Shown: piece by piece, positions 49,108-58,261 of the stretch | How positions within the stretch are numbered: position 1 is the first letter of the stretch | Layout of the letters: every line of letters begins with the position of its first letter | NCBI GenBank assembly: GCA_029245245.1 | Contig: JAQWPT010000011.1 | Location: 186,001 to 250,000, forward strand | Reading direction: 5' to 3' | From: Phycisphaerales bacterium | GTDB taxonomy: Bacteria; Planctomycetota; Phycisphaerae; Phycisphaerales; SM1A02 | DNA length: 64,000 bases | Translations under genes and position numbers: made by a program | Notes under the pieces: model-generated | What the model was told of the DNA's origin: nothing | The model's input: only the letters and a program-made list of their open reading frames with translations | Databases searched by the model: none

Positions 49108-51021
49108 CTAGTAGGCCCGTTCGTCCAGACCCTCACGCCAGTTCAGATAGGCTCGATTCAGCACTTGGTAGCCCCCTGGAGTGGGGTAACGGCCCGTGAA
49201 ATACCAGTCCCCGGTGTGGGCCGGCATGGCGGATTGGAGCCCCTGGATGTCCTGATAGACCACATTGAGGTCACCATCCCAGGGGGCATCGGTGGGTCGG
49301 ACCAGCTCCGCAACCTTGTTGCCGATCTGCTCGAGGGTGAAGGGCTCGTAGATGCGGCTGACGTGGTTGACCATGTCCGCCGGGGGGAGGTCCTGCTGAG
49401 CTCGACAATCGTGCTCGACGGATTCCAGCACATCGGACTTGCCGTGATCCTCAAGCAGGGCCACGGCGGCCTGGAAGGCGATGAATCGATCGAGTTTGCT
49501 CATGTCGATGCCGTAGCAGTCGGGGTACATGATCGGCGGAGCGGATGAAGCGATGAGGATTGCTCGCGGGTTGAGCCGGCTCAGGATCGTGATGATCGAT
49601 TCCCGCAACGTCGTCCCCCGGACGATCGAGTCGTCGAGCACCACGAGCGTGTCCTCGGGGAGTACCACCTGGCGGGTGATGTCGTAGATGTGCGTGACCA
49701 GATCTCTTCGTGCGGCGTCATGGGTGATGAACGTGCGAAGCCGCTGGTCCTTGTGGGCGACCTTCTCGGCGCGGATTCGAACCGAGCAGGCCCGCTGGAA
49801 TACGGCGTGGTCCGGGTTGCCCTGCTCGATGGTGTCCCAGAACGCCTTGGATCGATGATCCTTGACGAGGCGTTCCATCTCCTCGACGAGTCCGAAGAAT
49901 GCCGTTTCAGCGGTGTTGGGAACATAGCTGATGACCGCGTTCTCGACGTCGTTGTCGATGGCCTTGAGGATTGGTTCGGCCAGGTTTCGCCCGAGTTGTT
50001 TTCGTTCGCAGTAGATGTCCGGGTCGCTGCCGCGGCTGAAGTAGACGCGCTCGAACGTGCATTGGCGTTCTTCGACCTGCTCGGTGAAGGGGGCGTGGAT
50101 GATCCGCCCGTCCCGCTTCATCACCAGAACATGGCCGGGCTCGATGCTCTGGATGTCGTCCACCTCGGCGTTGAAGGTGCTCATCAGAGGCGGCCGCTCG
50201 GATGCAGCGGCGATCACATCGTCGTCCTCGTACCAGAAGAGCGGCCGAATACCGGCGGGATCCCTGCAGACGAAGGCGTCCCCGTTGCCGAGCAGACCGG
50301 CGAAGGCGTAGCCGCCATCCCAGTGCTCCGATGCCCTGCGAAGCACGCGGACGATGTCGAGGTCCACCGAGATCGCTTCTGCCAGTTCCCGCCCCTCCAG
50401 GCGAAGGAAGGATTCGGGTCCCATGGTGGAGCGAAGGTGCCGATGTTCCAGGTCGAGGAAGTAACCGATGCGTTCGAGGATGACTTGCGTATCCGAATCA
50501 CCTACAGGGTTCAGGCCGTACTCCAGCAACTGTTCGAACAGTTCCTTGGAGTTGGTCATGTTGAAGTTGCCGGCCATGGACAGATTCCGGCTCGCGGTGT
50601 TGTCCTTGCGCACCAGGGGGTGACAGTTCTGCACGGAGTTCTTCGAGTGTGTTCCGTATCGAAGGTGGCCGATGTAGGCGTTGCCCAGCAGGTTGCATCG
50701 CCGCTTCGCATCGTCTCCGCTCATCTTTCCCTTGCTGCGGTACAGCGGAGAGAGATCCCGTGTGACGGCGTCGAAGATGCGTTCGATCGCGTTGTGTCGC
50801 GTTGATCGCACCCGCCGCAGATACGGTTCGCCCGGGGGCATGTCGAACTTGACCAGCGCGATGCCGGCGCCGTCCTGCCCCCGGTTGTGCTGCTTCTCCA
50901 TCAGCAGGTGCAGTCGACGCAGTGCCCACGCGGCATCTCCATGACGTTCCTGGAGTTCATCCAGGGACTTCTTGGGGCGGACTAGCGCCAGGCCGCATTC
51001 GTGGCCGATGGGATCGCTCAT
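49108..51021 (-). CDS. purF: Amidophosphoribosyltransferase (PurF)
   Basis: ATG 51021 gives MSDPIGHECGLALVRPKKSL; Cys9 would become the N-terminal nucleophile after removal of a short propeptide. The 637-residue enzyme has the Ntn glutaminase domain (NRGQDGAGIALV, GNAYIGHLRYGTHSKNS, SMAGNFNMTN) and a PRTase domain with the PRPP loop LVVLDDSIVRGTTLRE. It makes phosphoribosylamine, the first step of purine synthesis. It is longer than E. coli PurF (about 505), resembling the long form of Bacteroidetes. The persulfide dioxygenase gene lies 53 nt upstream. Confidence 0.92.
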   Translation of the reverse strand: MSDPIGHECGLALVRPKKSLDELQERHGDAAWALRRLHLLMEKQHNRGQDGAGIALVKFDMPPGEPYLRRVRSTRHNAIERIFDAVTRDLSPLYRSKGKMSGDDAKRRCNLLGNAYIGHLRYGTHSKNSVQNCHPLVRKDNTASRNLSMAGNFNMTNSKELFEQLLEYGLNPVGDSDTQVILERIGYFLDLEHRHLRSTMGPESFLRLEGRELAEAISVDLDIVRVLRRASEHWDGGYAFAGLLGNGDAFVCRDPAGIRPLFWYEDDDVIAAASERPPLMSTFNAEVDDIQSIEPGHVLVMKRDGRIIHAPFTEQVEERQCTFERVYFSRGSDPDIYCERKQLGRNLAEPILKAIDNDVENAVISYVPNTAETAFFGLVEEMERLVKDHRSKAFWDTIEQGNPDHAVFQRACSVRIRAEKVAHKDQRLRTFITHDAARRDLVTHIYDITRQVVLPEDTLVVLDDSIVRGTTLRESIITILSRLNPRAILIASSAPPIMYPDCYGIDMSKLDRFIAFQAAVALLEDHGKSDVLESVEHDCRAQQDLPPADMVNHVSRIYEPFTLEQIGNKVAELVRPTDAPWDGDLNVVYQDIQGLQSAMPAHTGDWYFTGRYPTPGGYQVLNRAYLNWREGLDERAY

Positions 51022-51074
51022 CTGGCTGGACAGGGTACCTGTCCTTGGCTTGATGAGGAACCCCGGAGTTCGTC

Positions 51075-52493
51075 TCAGGTGGTACTGGCGGTCTCGGTCG
51101 TGGTGGAACACCCCGCTCGATTCCAAGCTGCCATCCCGCCGAGTTGATCGATCACGACCTCCACCCCCGCTTTCTCAAGGAGGCTTGCAGCGATGGTGGA
51201 GCGGTATCCGCCGCCACAGACTGTCACGATGGGGCCCCGGTTTCTGAACTGGTCGATCTGGCCCGGCAGATCAGGCAGTGGGACGTGCTCGGCTCCGGGA
51301 ATGTGCCCGGAGTTCCACTCGGCATCGGTTCGGACATCGAGGACACAGAGCGATTCTCCGGTGGCAAGCCGTTCCTGGAGCTCCGAGGAGGGGATGACGT
51401 CGTTCCGGCTGGTTTCCAGGTCGGAGTCGATCCAGGCCTGGACGCCACCAGTGATGTGTCCGGCAACGTTGTCCAGGCCGACACGAACCAGCCCACGAAC
51501 GGCCGTTTCCGCATCCCGTGTGGATTCCGCGGCCAGCAGCAGCGGAGTGTTCGGGGGAAGCATCCACGCCGCCCAGGTGGAGAAGTTCTTGCCGAGGCCG
51601 ATGCAGATCGAGCCGGGAACATGGCAGCGTCCGAAGTCCGTCTGCGATCGCAGGTCCACCAGGAGGTGGCCATCATTGACCATGTCCCGGGCATCAGCCG
51701 GCGTGATGGCCGGGCCGGATGAGATCGGACCGAGCGTTGCCGGTCCGCGACTGTTGAGTTCCTTCATCCGCGTGTAGTAGGCGGGGCGCGGCGGCAGGTT
51801 GCCGAGCATCTTCCTGATGAAGGCGTCCTCGTTCAGCGAAGTGTCGAGCATCGGGTTGGCGATACGCTCGTAGCCCAACGTTGACATCGGGCGACCGCTC
51901 ATGCCTGCTCCGCACATCGATCCCGCGCCGTGGCCGGGGTGGATCTCCATGGAATCGGGAAGGGCGGAAAGCGACTGCACGCTGGCGTAGAGCTTGCGGG
52001 TCAGTCCCTCGGTTTCCTTCGGTCCGAGCAGGTCGGGTCGTCCCAGTGATCCAACGAAGAGGAAGTCGCCGCTGAGCATGGCCATCGGGGTCTCCGGGCT
52101 CCGATGGAGGTCGTAGACCAGCCAACTCATGTGCTCGGGGGTGTGGCCGGGGGTATGGCATCCAACGAGTCGAACGCCGCCGATGTCGATGGTGTCACCG
52201 TCGCGCATCCGCTGATGGGCAAAGGCGACTTCGAACTGCTCGCCCTCGTCGTAGGCGGAGAGGCACAGGGTGGCTCCCGTTCGTTCCGCCAGTTCCCGGG
52301 CCCCGGAGGCGAAGTCCGCGTGAATGTGGGTCTCGAGGATGTGGGAGATCACGACGCCCCTGGATTGCGCGAAGTCGATGTACACGTCGATGTCACGCAT
52401 CGGATCGATGACGGCGATCTGCTTCGCGCCCTGGCATCCGACGATGTACGCGTACTGGGAGAGACCTGGTTCCGAGATTCGTTCAAACAGCAT
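51075..52493 (-). CDS. CstB-like persulfide dioxygenase-rhodanese fusion
   Basis: The 472-residue protein has an N-terminal metallo-beta-lactamase domain of ETHE1 type. THIHADFASG and CHTPGHTPEHMSW carry the iron ligands, with SGDFLFVGSLGRPDL following. Two rhodanese domains come next. The first (LLVDLRSQTDFGRCHVPGSI) lacks the active-site Cys loop. The second has it (VTVCGGGYRST). This MBL-pseudorhodanese-rhodanese order is that of CstB, which oxidises persulfides to thiosulfate and detoxifies sulfide. It is upstream of purF; no link in function is clear. Confidence 0.85.
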   Translation of the reverse strand: MLFERISEPGLSQYAYIVGCQGAKQIAVIDPMRDIDVYIDFAQSRGVVISHILETHIHADFASGARELAERTGATLCLSAYDEGEQFEVAFAHQRMRDGDTIDIGGVRLVGCHTPGHTPEHMSWLVYDLHRSPETPMAMLSGDFLFVGSLGRPDLLGPKETEGLTRKLYASVQSLSALPDSMEIHPGHGAGSMCGAGMSGRPMSTLGYERIANPMLDTSLNEDAFIRKMLGNLPPRPAYYTRMKELNSRGPATLGPISSGPAITPADARDMVNDGHLLVDLRSQTDFGRCHVPGSICIGLGKNFSTWAAWMLPPNTPLLLAAESTRDAETAVRGLVRVGLDNVAGHITGGVQAWIDSDLETSRNDVIPSSELQERLATGESLCVLDVRTDAEWNSGHIPGAEHVPLPDLPGQIDQFRNRGPIVTVCGGGYRSTIAASLLEKAGVEVVIDQLGGMAAWNRAGCSTTTETASTT

Positions 52494-52586
52494 GGGATCG
52501 GTTCCTGTGTAGTGCCTTCACCTCACAGCGTACTCGGACGAGGGTGCCGGGGCGTCAAAATCCACTGTTCTTGATACGGTGTGGAC

Positions 52587-52891
52587 ATGGAAGCACGCGA
52601 CGATGCACCCGGGCCGGACGTGAAAGCGGCGATGGCCCGCTGGCCGATGCTGCACGAGTTTGCCCGTCAGTCCCACGAGCTGGCCGGTCCAGGGGCGGTG
52701 CTCATGGAGCGTTCCGCCCTGCGTTCGGCGAAGGCGGACGAGGAGATTCCGATGAATTACATCGCAGCGGAGGATGTGCCCTCTGGCGATGATTTCAGGC
52801 CGCTGATGCTCCGGATCGATCCCGAGCGGCAACTGATGCTCATTCTCGGTGGCGACGGGATCGAGGAGACGGTGCTGGTCCTCGAGCGGGA

Positions 52892-52898
<7 letters not shown>
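52587..52898 (+). CDS. Small hypothetical protein
   Basis: ATG 52587 ([20 protein letters not shown]) gives 103 residues; an in-frame GTG at 52581 is possible. It is acidic, with no membrane segment and no known motif, and ends in a strand-rich part ([20 protein letters not shown]). A TACGGT box ends 6 nt before the ATG and no Shine-Dalgarno is seen, so the mRNA may be leaderless. Its end overlaps the convergent ahcY end by 7 nt. Good codon pattern and a gap between two other genes make it credible, but no family is recognised. Confidence 0.55.
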
Positions 52899-54397
<1,499 letters not shown>

Positions 54398-54429
54398 GAA
54401 GGCGTTCTCCGGTGGGTAGGGGGAGGGAC

Positions 54430-54447
54430 TATCCGTATATTCGGATA
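54430..54447 (-). promoter_or_regulatory. AT-rich palindrome at the ahcY transcript start
   Basis: TATCCG-N6-CGGATA is a perfect 6-bp inverted repeat overlapping the predicted start site near 54446. It stands out in GC-rich DNA. Either an operator for a repressor or a 5' mRNA hairpin. Confidence 0.5.
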
Positions 54448-54452
54448 TAAGG

Positions 54453-54481
54453 ATAATACAACTTGATTTTGCTGGGGTCAA
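54453..54481 (-). promoter_or_regulatory. Sigma-70 promoter for ahcY
   Basis: On the - strand TTGACC (54481-54476), a 17-bp spacer and TATTAT (54458-54453). This is the best housekeeping promoter in the window, about 50 nt upstream of the GTG start. Confidence 0.8.
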
Positions 54482-54589
54482 ATCACATCTTGCGGAAAGA
54501 AGGCTGGAAACAGCACCTCATGAATGGTTTGGGGTCATCCTACCCTTGTCGCGGTGTGCGTGGATGCCACCGCCGAGGATCTTCAGCAG

Positions 54590-55390
54590 ATGACAGCATT
54601 GCCTGATCATGGAGCGTGCCAGCCGGACCCGGGGCAGACCGATGCGCTGGGCTATTCCCGAACCAACTGGTCGATGATCATGGACGCCACGTCCGAGAGC
54701 ACCACGGTGTCGGCCACCGCGCTGGATCGTGTCATTCAGCGGTACTGGCCAGCCGTATTCGGGTTCATTCGCAGCAGTGGCAAGTCCGCCGAGGAAGCTT
54801 CGGACCTGACCCAGGGCTTTCTCTGTGACGTGTTGTTGGGTCGCAACCTTCTGCAGACGGCAACTCCCGAGCGGGGTCGGTTCCGATCCCTGCTGCTGAA
54901 ATCAGTTTCGAATTATGTCCGGGAGCAGCACCGGCGCGACACGCGAAAGAAGCGTGCGCCTCGTACTGCCGATGGCAAGGACTTGTTGTCACCATTCTCC
55001 CTTGATGAGGGGGAGGGGGCATGGTCGGCCATCAGTCGTGATCAGGATCCTGAAGCAGCATTTCATGCCCAGTGGGCCGCCTCGCTGGTCAGGCAGGTTC
55101 TCGAAAAAGTAAGGATTGACTGCATGAATCGTGGCCAACAGGCGTATTGGGAAGTGTTCGCACGTCGAATCGTGCGTCCCAAACTCCATGGTGAGCCGCC
55201 CGAGTCGTACGAGCAACTCGTGGAGGCATGGGGCATCAAGGATGCCGCCCAGGCGGCGAACATGATGGTGACGGTCAAGCGACGATTTGCCCGTGCCCTG
55301 GTCAATGAGGCGGATTTGACCGTGACGGATTCGATGATCACGCGTACGGAACTCGAGGATCTCCTGCAACTGTTGGTGCACGACCCATGA
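54590..55390 (+). CDS. ECF-type RNA polymerase sigma factor
   Basis: ATG 54590 has GAGGA at 54575-54579; longer starts are possible. The 266-residue protein has sigma region 2 with EEASDLTQGFLCDVLLG and ERGRFRSLLLKSVSNYVREQ, then a basic linker RRDTRKKRAPR. Region 4 is like SYEQLVEAWGIKDAAQAANM followed by MVTVKRRFARALV. This DLTQ/RGRFR type is common in Planctomycetes and often sits beside a Ser/Thr kinase; here none is adjacent. It overlaps the next gene by 4 nt (ATGA, 55387-55390), so the downstream protein may be its partner or regulator. Confidence 0.8.
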   Translation: MTALPDHGACQPDPGQTDALGYSRTNWSMIMDATSESTTVSATALDRVIQRYWPAVFGFIRSSGKSAEEASDLTQGFLCDVLLGRNLLQTATPERGRFRSLLLKSVSNYVREQHRRDTRKKRAPRTADGKDLLSPFSLDEGEGAWSAISRDQDPEAAFHAQWAASLVRQVLEKVRIDCMNRGQQAYWEVFARRIVRPKLHGEPPESYEQLVEAWGIKDAAQAANMMVTVKRRFARALVNEADLTVTDSMITRTELEDLLQLLVHDP

Positions 55391-55809
55391 TTCCCAGATC
55401 ACGAAGTGAACTTGGTACGGCGTTGGGGTGGGCGGTTGAAACCGAAGCCGATCCATCCATGGCCACTGCCGACTGGCTGGTTCAGGATGCGGCACCGGAT
55501 TCCAATGGACTCTTCGTGCTGGTCAACGACCCGAAGGTCCCCCTCGAGACGCTCAAGCAGCTCAAGGAGGCTTTCAAGGCGTGGCGAGTCATGGGGGAGA
55601 ACGCCCGTGATCGACGCATGGCTGCCTGCTGCTACGCCCTGGTGATCGCCGCGGGGCTGGTCCATCACGGCACACGCATCAGTACCCAGTCCGACGCCGC
55701 GCTCCTCCGGAGTTTCCAGGCCATCCGGCTCGACAAGAGTTGCATCGAGCGAGTCCGGATGCTCATCGACGAGGCGATCCGCCGACTGGAAGCCCCGGCC
55801 TTGGACTGA
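55387..55809 (+). CDS. Unknown helical protein coupled to the sigma factor
   Basis: The 140-residue protein is mainly helical (LETLKQLKEAFKAWRVMGEN, IERVRMLIDEAIRRLEAP), with a Cys pair in MAACCYALVIAAGL. No signal peptide; the hydrophobic CCYALVIAAG stretch is too short for a clear membrane helix. It starts inside the sigma factor stop (ATGA). By position it could be an anti-sigma or sigma-modulating protein, but its sequence does not match zinc anti-sigma factors. I recognise no family. Confidence 0.65.
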   Translation: MIPRSRSELGTALGWAVETEADPSMATADWLVQDAAPDSNGLFVLVNDPKVPLETLKQLKEAFKAWRVMGENARDRRMAACCYALVIAAGLVHHGTRISTQSDAALLRSFQAIRLDKSCIERVRMLIDEAIRRLEAPALD

Positions 55810-55841
55810 TCGGTCGATGTACCATGGCTGGTTCGACACGC

Positions 55842-55847
55842 TAGAAT
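55842..55847 (+). promoter_or_regulatory. -10-like TAGAAT before atpC
   Basis: TAGAAT (in GCTAGAATGCG), 63 nt before GTG 55911; third instance of this hexamer before a gene start in the window. No clear -35. Confidence 0.4.
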
Positions 55848-55910
55848 GCGTCTTCCATTCGTGGTCCGGTTGGACCGTCCTACAACACATCTTCTTCAGG
55901 CAGGTCTTCC

Positions 55911-56330
55911 GTGAGCAAGTCATTCCAGTGCACGATCATCACTCCCGAGGCCTCCGTCTTCGATGACGAGGTCACCTATGCGAGGTTCCCCGCCTGGGAC
56001 GGCCAGTACGGAATGATGTCGGGACTGTCCCCGATGCTTTCCAGTCTCGCCCCTGGCGGTCTTCGACTGGACCAGGCGTCCGGGAGCACCTGGTTTCTCG
56101 TCGAGGGTGGTTTCGCCCACGTCGTCGGCGATCGGCTGACGATTCTCGCCGAAGCCGTCACCCCGGCCGCGGAACTGGATGTGGAAGCAGCTGAAGCATC
56201 GTTCGCATCGCTGCGAAGCAGCGGGCCATCCGACGAGGTGGACATGGACGAGTTGAACCGCCAGCGCCAGATTGCCCGCGAGCGTGTCCACCTGGCACGC
56301 CGAGAGGCCGGGTACACCACCGGGGTGTGA
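55911..56330 (+). CDS. atpC: F1-ATPase epsilon subunit (AtpC)
   Basis: GTG 55911 (MSKSFQCTIITPEASVFDDE). The 139-residue protein has the epsilon beta-sandwich (ARFPAWDGQYGMMSGLSPML, WFLVEGGFAHVVGDRLTILA) and a C-terminal two-helix hairpin (DELNRQRQIARERVHLARRE). Epsilon couples F1 to the rotor and inhibits wasteful ATP hydrolysis. It is normally at the end of an atp operon after atpD; here it stands alone, with a sigma factor pair upstream and scpB downstream, so the other atp genes are elsewhere. Confidence 0.88.
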   Translation: MSKSFQCTIITPEASVFDDEVTYARFPAWDGQYGMMSGLSPMLSSLAPGGLRLDQASGSTWFLVEGGFAHVVGDRLTILAEAVTPAAELDVEAAEASFASLRSSGPSDEVDMDELNRQRQIARERVHLARREAGYTTGV

Positions 56331-56378
56331 TCTTCGCGGCGTGGAGACGCCGATACTTGAAGACGGAGGATCCGTCCT

Positions 56379-57068
56379 ATGTCCGACACGAGTGCAACCA
56401 CGACCACGAATGCAGGAGTCGAGGCCTGCGAACTCTCGACGCCCCAGCGCATCGAAGCTGTTCTCATGACCGTCGATCGCCCACTGGGAGATCGGGCCCT
56501 GGCCGAGGCCGCCGGCGTCAAGTCGGTGGAAGACGGCATCTCGCAGTTGAATGAATCCTACGAGTCGACGGGCCGAACCTTCCGCATCGTCCGCATCGCC
56601 AGCGGCTGGCAGGTGATGACCATGCCGGAGTCCGCCCCGATCCTGGCCCGCCTTCACGCTCAACGCCAACAGTCCCGCCTTTCGCCGGCGGCGATGGAAA
56701 CGCTTTCGATCATCGCCTATCGCCAGCCCGTGATGCGGGCGGAGATCGAGGCGATCCGCGGAGTGGCCTGCGGGGAAGTCCTGCGTGGCCTGCTCGAGCG
56801 TCGCTTCATCCGCATCGCGGGACGAGCTGAGGAACTCGGTCGTCCAATGCTCTACGGGACCACGAAGGATTTCCTTCGGGTCTTCGGTCTCTCGGGCATC
56901 GATGACCTGCCCGAGGTGGAAGGCCTCAGAAGGACATCGTCCAATCGCACGACTCGCGCCGCCGATGCCGATGAGTCGACCGCCGACGACGCGGACGACG
57001 CCATTGACGCGGGGGCCGACGACGAACCGGATCACGATCCGGCGACACCCGCCCCCGAAGGGACCTGA
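56379..57068 (+). CDS. scpB: Segregation and condensation protein ScpB
   Basis: The 229-residue protein has two winged-helix domains with the ScpB motifs STPQRIEAVLMTVDRPLGDR, SRLSPAAMETLSIIAYRQPV (the hallmark LSxAALETLAIIAYRQPV-type segment), and FIRIAGRAEELGRPMLYGTT. ScpB dimers bind ScpA and SMC to form bacterial condensin. The last ~45 residues are an acidic Asp/Ala tail. scpA is not adjacent. A DUF58 gene follows after 20 nt. Confidence 0.92.
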   Translation: MSDTSATTTTNAGVEACELSTPQRIEAVLMTVDRPLGDRALAEAAGVKSVEDGISQLNESYESTGRTFRIVRIASGWQVMTMPESAPILARLHAQRQQSRLSPAAMETLSIIAYRQPVMRAEIEAIRGVACGEVLRGLLERRFIRIAGRAEELGRPMLYGTTKDFLRVFGLSGIDDLPEVEGLRRTSSNRTTRAADADESTADDADDAIDAGADDEPDHDPATPAPEGT

Positions 57069-57088
57069 TCCCGCTGCGAGGTGGCGCC

Positions 57089-58261
57089 ATGGCTCGACAA
57101 CTTCTCCCGGTCAATGCGCCCGTCACGTTTCTGCTGCTCGTCTTTCTCCTGGCTCCCGCGGCGCTGCTGCAAGGCAACAACATCCTTTTCTGGATGCTCG
57201 CCATCCTGGCCGCGTCCGTCCTGCTGTCGATCCTCGGGACCCGCTGGATGGTTCGTGGCCTGTCCATTCGTCGGCAGTTGCCGGTGCATGGAACGGTTGG
57301 TGAACCCGTGGTGGTGGGATACGCGGTCACACGTCGCCGCCGCAGCCTGCCGTGCTTCGGCCTCTTCATCGACGAGGAGCCCATGGACGGTCAGTCCGAT
57401 GGATTCGATGCGGATCATGTCCGCGGCTGGGTTCTGCACGTGGGGTCGGGCGAAACCGTGCACGGCCAGGCGATCATGGTGCCCACCGAGCGTGGTCGCC
57501 TGGAGTTCGACCGGCTCTGGGTTCGCACGACCTTTCCCTTCGGGATGATCCGCCGGCAGCGCCGCTTCAGTCAGCCCCAGCACCTGCTCGTGTACCCACG
57601 TGTGCATGCGTTGCGTGATCGCGTTCTCGAAGCATTGTCTCCACAGGGGCCCGATGGACTTCGTACGCTGGACCGGAAGGGGCAGGGCGACGACTACTTC
57701 GGCATCCGCCAGTTGCGAACCGGTGACAGCATCCGGGACATCGCCTGGAAACTCTCGGCGCACCGCAACGAATTGCTGGGGATCGAGCGATCGAGCCCGT
57801 CTCCTCCGCGGATCCGGATCGTGCTCGACCTGTCGACGCCCACCGATGCCCTGCAGGTGGATCCCGGCGAGTCGGTTACCGCACGGGAGCTCGAGGAACA
57901 GGCCATCAGCCTGGCGGCCTCGCTCGTGAAGGCCGCCACCGCGCGGGAACTCGAGGTCGCCATGACGATCCTCGGTGTCCAGCGTCCATCGCTTCCGTTC
58001 CGCGGCAGCGCATGGCACGTGCACCGGATCATGACGATGCTGGCGAGCATCGACCTGGATGATTCCCGGGCCACGGGCCACGGTGGTGCGATCTCCGACT
58101 TCGAGCACGCGGGACTGATCGTGATCCGCCCCGATCGAGTTCGGCCGCTGACCTCACGACGTGATGCCTGGTACCTCACCGCCCGCCAGATGGCCGAGCT
58201 CGTTCGTGACCCGGTCGAGGTCGTGTCCGCAACGCGCCGGCACCGGGAGGACGCCGCATGA
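57089..58261 (+). CDS. DUF58-family membrane protein
   Basis: The 390-residue protein has two N-terminal membrane helices (VTFLLLVFLLAPAALLQG; FWMLAILAASVLLSILGT), then an Ig-like region and the DUF58 core DDYFGIRQLRTGDSIRDIAW followed by KLSAHRNELLGIE. DUF58 proteins usually work with a MoxR ATPase and a transglutaminase-like membrane protein, a set of unknown exact role that may assemble or activate envelope enzymes. The transglutaminase partner follows with an ATGA overlap (58258-58261), but no MoxR gene is in this window. Confidence 0.88.
   Translation: MARQLLPVNAPVTFLLLVFLLAPAALLQGNNILFWMLAILAASVLLSILGTRWMVRGLSIRRQLPVHGTVGEPVVVGYAVTRRRRSLPCFGLFIDEEPMDGQSDGFDADHVRGWVLHVGSGETVHGQAIMVPTERGRLEFDRLWVRTTFPFGMIRRQRRFSQPQHLLVYPRVHALRDRVLEALSPQGPDGLRTLDRKGQGDDYFGIRQLRTGDSIRDIAWKLSAHRNELLGIERSSPSPPRIRIVLDLSTPTDALQVDPGESVTARELEEQAISLAASLVKAATARELEVAMTILGVQRPSLPFRGSAWHVHRIMTMLASIDLDDSRATGHGGAISDFEHAGLIVIRPDRVRPLTSRRDAWYLTARQMAELVRDPVEVVSATRRHREDAA

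Noticed and set aside
54398-54452. SAH riboswitch in the ahcY leader
   Set aside because: The leader is only about 50 nt and shows one simple palindrome; no multi-helix aptamer can be folded by eye.
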